Source of the DNA: Pyrocephalus nanus
Lineage: Eukaryota; Chordata; Aves; Passeriformes; Tyrannidae
Direction of reading: 5' to 3'
DNA: 64,000 bases
NCBI GenBank assembly: GCA_038380795.1
Contig: CM076264.1
Coordinates: 9,302,001 to 9,366,000, forward strand
Part shown: piece by piece, positions 35,281 through 47,993 of the stretch
Position numbering within the stretch: the first letter of the stretch is position 1
How the letters are laid out: every line of letters starts with the position of its first letter
Notes under the pieces: model-generated
Database searches by the model: none
What the model was told of the DNA's origin: nothing
The model's input: the letters and a program-made list of their open reading frames with translations, nothing else
Program-made: the position numbers and the translations under genes

Positions 35281-38200
35281 AAAGCTGATCGGGTTGGTTA
35301 ACCACTATTTGCACCTGGTAAATTCATGCTGACTACTCCCAGCAGGAGTTATTTGAGAGTTAGGCCATAAAAGAAATACAGTGAAAGCTATAGATTTTTG
35401 TCTGTGGTTCTCTGTTAAGTCCACAGGATACCATTTCATAGCATTGTTCAGTGTTGCTGTATCATAGTACAGACTATCAAATCTGACTTGTCTCTAAGAC
35501 TGCCCAAAAAATATTTCAAAGTCTTAAAAGAAACCTAACAAAAATAGAAATGCTAGAATCAAATGGAAAAATAGGTCATTAGTTTCAGACATGTAAAATA
35601 AAGAAAACAAGGATCCACAAAGGTACTGGTAGTTGTGTCACAGCAAATTTAAAAAGGTACATTTGTTTTGAAGGTATTGCTGACAAATCAGACAAGATAG
35701 AAAACCTCTGCCATTTAGAATTCTTCTTTCCTCTTTCCTCAATAATTTCACATATACATATTTATATTATATATATGCTGTCAATTAACTGAAGTTTTCA
35801 TATAAATGAATTGTTATTTAATACAATAAAAATTACACCACTTATCAGCTGTAGTATCTCAGCTTCAGATTTTAGTAAATGAAATATATTTGCTTTTAAG
35901 AGGAATCCATTCAGATGTCTGTACTAGTCGTGGTTTTCTTTTATAAGAAATTATTTTTGAAAATTTTAGCAAATCACTTAAATGAAACAAATACATTTAA
36001 TGAACTGGACCCATTTTCTACTACAACATCTGCTTAAGCAACATTTTTATTTCAGCATCTTTAGTGATTGTAACACAGAGCTAATTAAAAGAAAAATCCA
36101 CAAAGAATAGCAAACAGCAGGCTCAAAAGCTTGTTGTAAAACAATAAAATAAACCCCCTCCCCCAACCCCCACGTTGGCTAATACCTATTTCTTAATAGT
36201 TCAACTGTCTCATATTTATTCTCAGCTCTCAAGGGTATTCCAGATTGCTCTGACTTGGTTATCCCCACAATAATCCTTTGAATTTCCCTTTACTAAGACA
36301 AGGCTAATGCCTGACAGGATGCTGCAAGCTTTCTAGAAAAGAACAGTATGAAACTTTAATTTATTGCTTTCAAATCATTGTCTTAAACGTGGTAGACTGC
36401 ATTTCCATATCTAATATTCTAACATTGCCTTCTTGTGGGGAAAAAACAAAAGATACCTAACATTCAAGCACTTCTGTCACCTTTCTGAATCAAATCTATA
36501 TTTGTCCTTACTTACACATCTATAATTTCTCAATAATTGAACAATCATATTGCATTTTTGTTAGAGTACTGCTTTTAAGTCAATCAATTAGTCTGAAAGA
36601 TATTTTATTTTAGAATTATTTACTTTCATTTTTATAGCCTTGTTCTTCTCATTGAGAAATTGCCATGCAAGCATAAGTATGAAGTGGTGTAACAAGTATG
36701 TGAAGTTGAAGAAGTCCTCTATAATCTTATATCCTATTTTTAAGGGACAAAACTACGTGCCAAGCAGAAAATGAACTATTATCCAAATGTTTACATTTCT
36801 ATCATATACTGTAGAAAAACCTTGTGCATTGTGCTTGACAAAAGCCATGCTTCAGCACATTATCTTTCTAGTAAATTCTAGCTTAGCAGCCCTAGGAATA
36901 GTCACAGATGTTCTTCACCCTTCTGATTCAATGACAACCAGGGGCAAATGGGTTTCTTACAGCCTGATGAACTTGGTTTAAAACTTGTCTTCCACGTGAA
37001 AACTAAGAGGCTGTCTATATCTGCAATCCCAGCTCAACAGGACCGCTGGAGTTCTTTCACCCAATTACCTCATGAACACTGACATTCATTTGTCTAGTCC
37101 CTTTCAACGTTTTTCTTTCTAGATAGTCTTTCTCGAGAAGTTCCTTTCCAAGTATTCATTAGTTCAGAAGAGGTACTCTGGACATAGGAAAGCATAAATC
37201 CTTGTGGCACAGACATGACTGCAGATTAGGCAAGCAGCAGAAGGCCTTTGTAATATTGGTCAAAGTACTTTTATCAAAGAAATTTTCCTCTGCTCTCTGT
37301 TATAGCATTCCCTACAAGAAAGGAGGAGAATGTTGAAGGAAGAGGACACTCTTCAGAACTGGCACAGGCGAGTTCAGGCTCTTGCTTGCATCAGTGTGGC
37401 ACCTGCTGGTTTAGTTCTCTGCCAGCAAAACATCAGGTTTTTCTTTTTCTCCAAGACCTTCCAAACAGCACCTCCTCACTGCAGATTTCAGAAGACAATC
37501 TGGAATCTCCATATAAAAATGAAACATACAATATTAATCAAAGTGCATTTACTACGATGAAGCAAAAATTTGTTCTATGCTTTTAAGATGACAACCAAAA
37601 CCAAGACAAGCAGAAAGTCTTTGGGTTGCTTTTGGCAACTTGAATACTTTAGAGCATTTTGATTATTTTTTAGTAGATAATTTGTTAAATATGGAACGTG
37701 CTTCATAAAAGGCAGAAGAAAAAGAAAAAAACAGCCCAATCAAAGCTAAGGAGCATATTCATTTCAGCCCGAAAGCTTTTATCACACACCTGTGCTTTTA
37801 TAAACAGAGTCAGCAAAACAAACTTTGCCAACAATATGAATTTCTTATAAATATGTATTACTCGCTCCTGAATTTTTATTTTATATTTGAATACATTTTA
37901 ACCCTACCCTTACAAACTCCAAGAAGTAGAGATGGTATAATCACTGTCACTGTAATGGCAGAAAAGTAATTTAAACATCTACTGACCTTTGGGGAGCATC
38001 TGGCTGCAGTTCTCTTATGTCACGATTTCAGACAGGGCTACGGTAGTTGCGGAAAGCACCTTAAGTACTATATGAAATTACATGTTTAGCATGTTAACCC
38101 ATGAATAAAAATAAAGGTAAGATATAAAAAGATATCTATTAATAACACCACGTTATCTCTGCAGATATCCAACACATCCTAATTAACTTTGATGATTTAT

Positions 38201-38832
38201 TGACCTATTTTTATAGATGTAGTAATTGAGTGAACAAGCATAGGCTGAGCTCAAGGACATCTAGGACCCTGTAGAAGGCCAGAGTCAAATATTCATCCCC
38301 TTACTCCCTGCTTCACTCTTTAAGCAGATTATCTTCTGAATATGCAGCATTAAAATAAGTCTTCCACTTTTCTTCCACTTCAAACACTTATGAGTGTTTT
38401 GATATGTGAGAAATATGAGGTAAAATATGGCTAAGCTCTTCTCACGTTTCAAAATTAAGGAATTGCCTGGAGTCAGCATTGTCCTCTTCACATGAGCACT
38501 TCCAGCACAGATGTTTCTCCCTCTGTGGTCTGATTTGCAAAAATCAGAGGTACAAAGGACATGTGCAACCAGAAAAACAAGAGGGGGGAAAGTGTATTGT
38601 ATATTATGTTTCATTATCTTTTGCATTGTATGAATATATGACTCCATAACATACAAATCAGATGTATTTATAAATAGATATAATTTCCTCATCAACAAGC
38701 AAATCAGTCTCTTCAAATTTCAAGGTAAGAAGCAAAGAGTCTGTTACAAATTATTCTGCAAAACCACTGTAAATTAATTCAAGCTAGAAGGGTCATCTCA
38801 TGTACATTAAAAATATGACTTTTTTACTCCAT

Positions 38833-38868
38833 TGCATCACAGGATAATTCAGGGTTGTAGGGCAATGA
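38833..38868 (-). mobile_element. possible eroded CR1 3' tail
   Basis: The words 'catcacaggataattcaggg' and 'ttgtagggcaatgag' resemble the reverse complement of a CR1 tail. The match is short and gapped, and no adjoining CR1 body is seen. It could be chance. Confidence 0.2.
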
Positions 38869-39691
38869 GTAAGTGACAAAAGATTTCAATTAATTAATTG
38901 TGAGTTTTTAAAAGGTTCATAAGGGAAAGGGCAGGAGAGATTAATTGATTTATTGTACAACAATGTTGCTGTTACTAATTAAATCTTTCATTAACATCTT
39001 GTGAAAATGGGAGATAACCGTCTCTTTTTCATTTTAGCTCTTGCATTCATTGATAAAAGTAGTACTATAAATTTGTGTTTGTGTTCTCCTGTTCCTAAGA
39101 TTTACAAGAGCCTAGTGGATCCATTCTGCTTCCTTTTCATTTTATTAAAAATACAAAGAGTATGAGTAAAATGGAACAATACATATAGAAAAAAATATAC
39201 TCTCTTTCTTTGAAAGGACAGAGTATTTCTAGTTATGGAGACATTTCCACTGACCCCAGTGAGGGCTCTGCAATTTCTGGCAAATTCTTTTTTCTTTGGT
39301 CTTGATTTGTGCTGTCACCAAATTCCCTCTCTATCTCCTGATCATAGCTGTCCTCTTTTTCAACTTGCTAATTGACAGCCTTGAACATGAAAATCCATCC
39401 AAATTAGATCACTGGGGTAGCAGACATTGCTAACCAAAAGTAGAGCCCTGAAATGGAAAGAAAAAGAGTCAAGAGAGTTCTAGAAGCCTGTTTTTAAAAG
39501 TTCTGAGAGTCAAAGTTTTCAGAAACTTGACTCTTCCCGATAAGATTATGGGTTTCTCCCTGAATTCTCAAGGCTATGGCAGTGCCCCTGCAAATATTCC
39601 CACAATATGGTCTACTGTTCTTCAGTATCAGTCTAATTATTCTCTCTTTAATTTTGACTGTTCAGTGATCTACTGTTTTATAAAGCCAGGC

Positions 39692-39766
39692 AAATGCCCA
39701 TGGCAGGAGGGTTGAAATTAGATGATCTTCAAGGTCCCTTCCAATCCAAACCGTTCTATGATTCTA
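39692..39766 (+). mobile_element. CR1 LINE 3' end, very short
   Basis: The last 75 bp of a CR1 include 'gcccatggcaggagggttga', 'attagatgatcttcaaggtc', 'ccttccaatccaaaccgttc' and the canonical tail 'tatgattcta'. The insertion was strongly 5'-truncated. It is close to the subfamily at 53334-53796. Confidence 0.94.
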
Positions 39767-42439
39767 CAGAATGCAAGAAAAATAAATAATAAGAATGTGG
39801 AAATATAATGAAAAAAAGCATATTTCAAGTGGTAAATAACCTGATATATCTCAGAAATCACCAGAAAAATGAGATTCTTTTCTGTATGTATGGTCACTAA
39901 CATAACAACCGGAGCACAAAAAAATAGAAGTAATAGAAAGCTGTCAAAATAATGGCCTAGGTCAGTGCAATTACAGGGAAAAAAAGCTTTCAATTGTTAA
40001 AAATAACAGTACAAATGACCATTTCAAAATGGAATGGGCTAATTTATCAGTCTAGAATAATGATCTTTGACCCAATGGTTGCTCTCAAGAAAGGCTCAAG
40101 TATCTTTACTTCGATAATAAAATAAGATTCTACACTTCATTTTAAAATAAACATCTTCAGCTGGAAGGATAATTTCCTGAACAGATTACATTTCTCAAAT
40201 AAGTGCAAAGATTCCTTGAAATAATTGTTATTTACAGATACAAATAAAAAGACAACAAATACACTGAGTCCCTCCTCAGAAGGCATCATAACATAAAATA
40301 AATGGGTTAGCTAAAGAGGCAGTAGTAATTTCCATATATGGAAAAAGTTCACAGTAGTTGTAAATGTAACTAGTAAGTGATTTCATTCCTAATAAACTTG
40401 TCTTTATTAGGCTGTATAAATAAATAGGACTGGTAGGACATCAAGCTTTTATGTTACTTAGCTGATGTTGTTTAATCTTGTTGAAAATAGAGAATGAATA
40501 CTCCACACTAAAACTGTTCCAATGTACTAGCCACCTACCTTGTTGCGTTGGACACCATGAATTTTATTAATTATAGGTAAATAAATATACATCTCTACAA
40601 TATACCCATTATTTCATTTTGTCACCTTTTAAAGAAAATTTAGTTAATATTATTTCCCAGCTTTTGACACATAATGAATGATTGGATGGAGTTATTTCGT
40701 TCACACTTGGTTTTTTGTTTATATATAGTATAAAAAGATGTCATTTAAATACCAACCACAACCAGTCAGTCTGATTCTATTCTCTACTATTGCCTTTGTG
40801 TCGCTTGCAGCTCTACAAACCTCTGTTTTTTCTTTCAAACAAATGATTTTACAGATATTGAATAAATTATGTCTCTTTCTCTTCACAGAAATAAAGATTT
40901 TTTCAAAGGATGTACTATAGAAACCTGAAGACGATATTTTCAAAAATAGTAAAATATTAATTTCATTGATGGGATCTGAGCAAGCAAAATGGTCTTCTCT
41001 TCCCTTAACGGATTTAGAGAGAGTGCGTTTTCTCAAGCTGTTAATTAGATCTTAGGAGACAGGCAAATTCATTTAAAGCTTTATGTGTTCTAAATATTGC
41101 TTTTTATGAAAGGCTATTTACATATGTTTCTTTCACAATTAAATTCCAGTAGAAGTGCAATTTTAAATGGAAAACATTATTAAGACTTTATGTCTGACAA
41201 ATACTAGTGTTCTTGTGAGAGGGTTAGGATTCAGAGGAACTCTATTGTTTCCTTTGTCTCAAGTTTTAGATCCTTTATCCTTGAAGATTGTCTTTGAGTA
41301 GTTAATTAGTTTTGTCAGTCAACTGCCTCAAATCGAATTACCAACTTTCTTTTTTTTTAATTTTAATTTTAAATCTCAGATTCCTCCGACTAAGATGGTG
41401 GGAATAGGATACAATAAAAGCTTAGAGTTAGCTGTGGGCATATAAATACAATAAAATTAGAGCACAGAAAAGATTTCCAGGGTTTCTTCTAATGTGCATA
41501 TCTGAACAATATTAAAGGATCAAAGCTCTGTCTATCATTCCAGTCCATATCTTTTTTACCCATTTAAGATTAAATATTCCATCATTCTCTGAATGCACTA
41601 GGGAGTCATATTGAATTTTTTCATTAATTGTATGTTATTAAAAGTTTTCTGAAGAACTTGTTGAGATGTTTGACAAAACATAATAAATCTCGTTGCAAAG
41701 TTAGGGTGAGTTGATAAAATACATTTCTAAAATATGAAAATGAACATGAATATATTCAACTGATAGCAACTTTAAACAGAAATCAGTTAAAATATTGTAT
41801 TATATGTGCTGCCAAAAGAAGAACTATAAATGATTTTCAGTCGGGTGCCTTTCCAACTTTGAAGTTGTATTCTTTATGGATCTGTTTGGTGGAATGCTAC
41901 AGCTGAACCAGGATAATCTAATGAGAAATTTGTATCAAATATACTGTGAAGTTTTTATTTCCAAGTGAAGTCTTCAGCAATCAGCTTTCAGATCCCTTGC
42001 TCTCTTGCACAATAATTTATCCTTACCTTGAATCATCTGTGTTCAATTCCCTGTTTTTAAAAAGCAATACTTTCTTAAAAAAATATTATTACATTTCTGT
42101 TAAAGAATCCACAATATGAAAGTCACATTAAATCCTGAGATACAAGTATGACGGATAGCTACACTTGAAGATTGCTTAAAAACGGACAAAATCCCACCTT
42201 TTAACAGAAGCCTGGGTATTACAATTTGGAGAAAGGAATACCTGGAACTAAAATGCATACATTTTTTTAAAAAGTCTCTAAGCAAGATGAATGATTTCTT
42301 TAAAGCTGCTAAACAGCAGTGAAATTTTTGTACTTTAAATATCCACATACTGTGGTAAAGATAGCTATGAAATTCCAAAAAGTTTGAGTTTCACTTGTTT
42401 ATGCTTTCAAATGAGATTGAAATAAAACACAACAAATAT

Positions 42440-42576
42440 AAAAAAAACCCAAAACCAAACAAAACCAACAACAACAACAAAAGCAACCACAAAACAAACA
42501 AACAAACAAAGAAAAACAACAAAAAACCACAAACAAAACCAACAACAACAACAACAAAACACACACACACACAAAA
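42440..42576. repeat. A/C-only-like simple repeat, (CAA)n, (CAAA)n and (CA)n
   Basis: A 137-nt tract has no T and only two G residues on the plus strand. It is built from caa, caaa, cca and finally ca units. Open frames of 60-85 codons on both strands over this tract are translations of the repeat and not genes. Confidence 0.93.
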
Positions 42577-44736
42577 TACTTGAAAATTTCTTTCATAAGT
42601 GAAAGAGCATCCATGGCTCCATTTAAGATTTCTTAAGTTCTCTTTCAAGAGCTTATGGTTATCTGACTCATTTCAATGGGAATAGACTCCCAGAATGTTC
42701 CAGCAGGAACAAAATGGCAAGTTATTTAGAAATACTTAATTGGTAAATGACACAAGCATTAAAACCTATAGCAATCTGAAAAAGATTTGAGTTATACTTC
42801 AACAAAAATTTATCCTGTCTCCTATTAATAATCAAGTCTCAAAGACAACTACTGGAAAAACATCTTTTCCTTTTAGGTTAGTGACAGTTTTATCACTTCC
42901 AGTTACTCTGTCAATGAGTAATATCTTAAAAGAACTTAAAAAAATGTTATCTCTGGTGAAGAATTTTCTTATGCCATTAATCATAAGAAATTAAGTATGC
43001 AAACCAATGAGTTTCACTACATAAAACATGGTCCTACTTGTGCTGTAATTAAATGTTTGCACAGTTTAGCAGGATATGCCATCTTTTGGGAACAACAGAA
43101 AAATCTACACAAGTGCCTCCTGAAATTCACATGCAAATGTCACTCTTTTGGTACTTTCTTTTGCTGCTTTTAGCACTACTAGTCATATCATTAATATTCA
43201 GCCTGAGGAAACTCGGGAGCAGCAGGGAGAACTTGTCCTCTAACCTTCCTTTCCTCTCATGTCACACAACACAGGTTCATTTTTTCTTAAAAAAAAAAAC
43301 TCATCAAAGCATGTAAAATCTCATTGTGAAATTTATGTATAATACGTTATATCACAGTATATTTCTCTTTAAATATTGATATTGTACCATAAAAGGCTTT
43401 CTAGGGAATATTTATCCATAACTGTTCCACTGCTTGGCCTGTACCATACCTAGTAACGTAAAAAGACTTTCAAGTATCACTGCAGAATGTATCTAGAAAT
43501 GTGTGGATGAAAATCATTGAGCTGTTTTTAACAAAAAGAAAGCAAGTTATCAAGGGGAGTAGAGAGCAAAACCATGACAGGTCCTATGGAGATTTACAAG
43601 TTTCCCATATATTTGCATGAGAGATGTTATATCATTTAACACAACCAAAAAAATATTTTCAACCTATTTCCTTAATTTTTTTATAAAACATTTATCACTT
43701 GATTTCAAATTTCACAGTAGGATAGAACTAGATTTTGCATATTGAGCTGGCCACTCCTTACAATTAAGTTCTTATAGATGCATGGTTTTGATGTGTAACA
43801 CAAATTTTTGTAGAATTAAGTTCTCCTGCATCTTATCATTGCACAATAGCCTGAACACTGAAAATTGTTATGCCTTTGAGGGGTACAATATATCATGTTC
43901 TGCAACTACTGGAGGGTTTAGTAATCTCCAATTCAATTTTTGCAACTCTAATTTTCACTTCAAATCCAATATCTATATGCATTACAATCACCCAGATGTA
44001 GTGTAAGTTAATTGTTACTTACCAGACATTTCAAAATGATAAAAAAATAGTTTTAAAATATCTGAACCCTTGTCCACAAAGTTGTTGAGGATGTACTTTG
44101 GATCATTTTGTACCTTTCATAGCCTTACATTCTTGTAAAACAATAAAATATCTGAATAAATATGAAACCTTTCAGACTCAAATAGTGAATTCATCAGGAA
44201 AAGAGTATTCTATTAAAGTACTCATGAAACTGCATCAGCTTACCTTCTTGTCTAGAATGGTAACTAGTGCTACATTTCCACACATCCCTCCAGTTTCTCC
44301 TCCATCCTCTTTCTTAAATGCTGTCCTTCAAGTATTTAGCAAATAATGTGAACATAAGTAGCATAATCTGCTCTTCAGACTGGTAATTACTTCAGACTAA
44401 ATGTTTTCTGAGCCATGTATGGGTATTCTGGTGAAGTTCAATGGCTAACAGTATCAGATGTCAGGGTAGATGATTCTGAGACTATGAGATACTATATTAC
44501 ACAAGCATGGAAGAATCAAATTGAGAAGGTCACTTTTTCAAGATATGCAGTATCCATATATAAAAATATAATTAAATGAAGAGTAATATAAAGTTACTTG
44601 CTTTTTGGTAAAGTATGCCTCTTATTTTCTCAGTTCCACGCTATGTCACTTATACCACTGAACTGTCATTGAGAGATGTTTCCCTATTTTCCTCCATCCC
44701 ATTCAGATCAGTTATCAATAAACTTAATACACTAAA

Positions 44737-44764
44737 ACTAGATTGATATAACTAGACTGATATA
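44737..44764. repeat. two-copy 14-bp tandem repeat
   Basis: The unit actaga(t/c)tgatata occurs twice in tandem with one difference. Confidence 0.8.
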
Positions 44765-45028
44765 GTACTTAGAGACAAGCTGATCTCCCAGCTTTTCTTA
44801 GCAAATTAAAGTAGCACAAAAATAAGCCAGAAATTTGCAATTTAAAATACTGCTGTAGGGAGAATTAAAAAAATTCTTTAATTTCCTGCTTTCACTTGGA
44901 GTTACTGCTATGATCTCAGTGTAATGTGATATGGTAGAAGATGACCCTAAGTAATACAAAGAAGGAAATAAATCTGACTTTTGCCCCAAGGATAGGACCC
45001 AGGCTGTTCATTTTAGGACATTGATACA

Positions 45029-45615
45029 GGATCACAGAAGGGTTGAGTCTGGAAGAGACCTTTGGAGGTCATCTGGTCCAACCCCCCTGCTCAAGTGGGA
45101 TCGCCCTGGAACGTGCTTGTACAGGACCATTTGATGGCATTTGAATATCTCCAAGGAAAGAGCTTTCATAGCCTCTCTGGGCAAGCTATGACAGCGTTTG
45201 GTCACCCTCACAGTGAAGAAGTCTTCTCTCATATTTGGAAGGAACCTGCTGCAGCATCTAAAGTTTGTGCCCATTCCTTCTTTCACTGTCACTGGAAACC
45301 ACTAGAAAGAGCTTGGCTCTGTCCTCTTTGCACCTTCAGGTGTTTGTACATGTTGGTGAGATTGCATGAATAATTTCTGCTCTGGATTAACCAGTCCCAG
45401 CTCTCTCAGTCTGTCTTTATATGAGAGATGCTCCAGTCCCTAAGAGTCCTTTGCTGGGCACTCTCTTGTATGTCCCCACCTGTCTTGTATTTGAGTGCTA
45501 CTGGGATGAACTTTACTTTTATACTCTGTACTGATGGCTTTGGACTACAAATCAGAAGAATCATTTCCCTGTGTCTCATTCCACATTCTCGTGTAATCTG
45601 CAGCTTCACAAAACA
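45029..45615 (-). mobile_element. CR1 LINE 3' portion, minus strand, longest copy in the window
   Basis: Read on the plus strand this is a reversed CR1. It opens with the inverted tail 'ggatcacagaagggttgagt', 'ctggaagagacctttggagg' and 'tcatctggtccaaccccc'. It then shows 'ggcaagctatgacagcgttt', 'cctcacagtgaagaagtctt' and 'ctctctcagtctgtcttt'. About 590 bp survive, covering the 3' UTR and perhaps the very end of ORF2, but no reverse transcriptase motifs are present. The left-hand limit at about 45615 is approximate because similarity fades. The tail matches the 'tttggaggtcatctggtcc' CR1 subfamily, different from the plus-strand copies. Confidence 0.92.
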
Positions 45616-45782
45616 AAAGTGAGCAAGACCTTGGCTACAAGGTGTTTCTCTCAATTTTGCAAGAAATTTTCATCTATATGCTGCCCATATTACTTTGTAA
45701 TTCAGGGATGTTTTATTGCAGTAATGACCTCTGAATCACACATTAAAGGTCTGGAAGGTTTTGTTTAGTATTCGTAATACTT

Positions 45783-45800
45783 CACACACACACACACACA
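45783..45800. repeat. (CA)9 microsatellite
   Basis: Nine perfect CA units followed by tatata. It is a likely polymorphic site. Confidence 0.92.
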
Positions 45801-47960
45801 TATATTTTAAGCTTCAGTAATAGCCCATATTTGAAATACCAGTGCAGGCTCTAAGTCAAAGGATATATGCCTTATTTATATCTGATGCAAATAATTTTGC
45901 AAATATAGGGACAACTAAAAAAATTAGGAGAATGGATATAAGGCTACGAATTGAGTTTATCTGGCTGGTAATCAGACATAATTTAATTTAAGTGACTGAA
46001 ACCAGTGCAACTTGATTTGCACAACATGCTGTCCATGAATTCACTGACTTTGTAGATTCCAAAGGGGTCACTTAACATATAATGAATCACTGAGCATAAG
46101 ACTACAAGACAAACTCTTCCTGGCTATGCAGGTCAAGATCAACTTTATAAGAAAGTATGCCACTTCACCTCCCAGTGACAGAAGTGCTCTTTTTGATAAG
46201 AATGTTGCTAGATAATTGCATTTACTGAGACCAACCATAAAGCAGAAATTTTTCTGGCACTAAATCAGCCTAGTATGTGAAGATCTTTATAGTTTGTTGT
46301 AATATGAAATATAATGAAGCAGTAAAGTACCAAATTACCCATAGGAGAACAAAGAAGAAACTGCTAATTCTTATGTCAGATATTTCCACAATAGTCTTAC
46401 ACACTTCCTCTCCTACCCATAATTTCAATGAGATAGGAATTTGCAAAAATAATGTACAGATATGATGCTGTTGGCAATAATTTTACACAAAGTACCGATT
46501 GCTCAAAATTTGTCACTGAGGTCAACAACAAACAAAATGTATTACACTAGAGATCTAACCTTCTTAAATACAAGGACTTCTGTCAGGAAAATGAAGAACG
46601 ATAGCGAGTCTCCAGGCCCCAGGATACCAGATGAGAGTGTAAGCAACCACCAGATAAAAGCTGGAAGGCAACATTAAAATTAACCTAGACAAATAACACC
46701 TCTTATCTGGAAGAGTAGACAAGGCAGGGCAATTAGTACACTTTTCTAATGTTCCTCTTTTGGAGGGGTGTGCCTTCCAAAATATATTTCATCCAGAAAG
46801 TGACTTTATTTTCAAATAGCTACAGATGCCTGAACTTAAATAAATGCAGATGATATACATTGCCTCTAGCTGAACCTTAAAAAACCACTGTTAATTTCAT
46901 TTGCATTATGAGCTACTCACTTGTTCCATATGTCCACATGATACCTCTGAAAGCTCTGAGGTCTTCATTTTTCTGTCAGAGGCTGTAAAAATTACTTAAT
47001 GTGCTCTTTCTTTCAACATAAAAAAATAAAGTCTATATGCAAATTCATGGTTTATTCAAACTCATAAATCCAAGTACAAAGGTTTGCTGATACTAGTAGA
47101 GCAGGAAGCAAGTGTTCTGCACTGATTTATTTTTTTTTTTTACTGCCTGGCCTCAAAATTGACATTACTAATACCTTAGCATTTGTTTTTCTGCTATAAA
47201 AGTAGTTGCATAATCTATAGTAGGAAGTAAAAAATAATAAAAAAAATCTTTTCCTACAATCTTATTGTTTGCAATTTTGTTAAAATTTCTAAAACAAAAA
47301 AACCCTTGAAATTAACAGGGTACACCAAAGTTGAATATTAGTAGAAAACCAGCTTGACACTCCAAACTTGGGTGAATTTTCAATGAAAAAACCCCACTAT
47401 AAAACAATAAATAATACTAATGAACAAATGTAAAATAAAAAATTAAAATGCTTCTCTTTTGTGAGAAGCAGGTATTATTTAACTTCTCATTTTTAAAAGC
47501 ATTCTATTTCTTATTTTGTAATCCTCAAAGACCTTCAAAAAGAAACTGTCATAAGGAAAAGAAACAGAATTAGCATTTGTTAAAATCTATCTGCTGTGAC
47601 TCATTGCTAAACATCTATTTAACACAAATGTAAAACTGTATATTCCAACACACCTATACCATCATATTTTTACATACATACATATATGCATATAAGGAAA
47701 CCTTGTAGAATCTCTTCAGGTTTTTTTATATAATAAAATTCTTATTTTCCCAGGCCTATAGAAAATTGTTTTATACTAGACAAGGCCAAAATGCACATAA
47801 ATGGACTGTGAAACACAGGCATCTGACTCTGTGGAAAATACATTTGATGAGGACAAACTCTAAATAGAAAAAGAAGTTCCCTTTTTGCAACAGCCCATAA
47901 TTTCAAGACATTTGCAGATTCTGTGTCTCTGATAACATAAGCTGAATTTTACACTAAAGT

Positions 47961-47993
47961 AAACTCAAGTTACACTTGAGTAAACTCAAGTGT
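47961..47993. repeat. hairpin with duplicated arm
   Basis: ACACTTGAGT (47972-47981) pairs perfectly with ACTCAAGTGT (47984-47993) around AA. A second copy of the right arm core, AAACTCAAGT, lies at 47961-47970, so the left arm can pair with either side. The two AAACTCAAGT copies are direct repeats 21 bp apart. Confidence 0.82.

Larger units (their letters stand above)
32466..39691. other. AT-rich non-coding DNA with possible regulatory block
   Basis: No gene is recognised in about 7.2 kb. The stretch holds poly(A) and poly(T) runs, a short (TCATC)n at 35263-35280 and a motif cluster at 33380-33414 described separately. Open frames of 60-143 codons occur on both strands, none with recognisable domains. 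Confidence 0.6.
39767..45028. other. AT-rich non-coding DNA
   Basis: No gene is recognised. The stretch contains the A/C tract at 42440-42576 and a two-copy tandem repeat at 44737-44764. A plus-strand frame at 43053-43316 encodes a hydrophobic stretch that looks like a membrane helix, but it has no supported start, partner exon or family. Confidence 0.6.

Noticed and set aside
38285..38716. 143-codon minus-strand frame
   Set aside because: No domain or splice context recognised; length is unexceptional for 128 kb of searched strand.
42391..42648. Open frames of 62-85 codons on both strands with poly-Val/Phe or Asn/Lys/Thr peptides
   Set aside because: They translate the A/C simple repeat.
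43053..43316. 87-codon frame with a membrane-helix-like stretch (FWYFLLLLLALLVISLIFSL)
   Set aside because: T-rich DNA often encodes Leu/Phe/Ile runs; no partner exon, family match or conserved residues seen.
45062..45654. Open frames of 64-103 codons
   Set aside because: The region is a reversed CR1 3' portion; none matches CR1 ORF proteins in frame.
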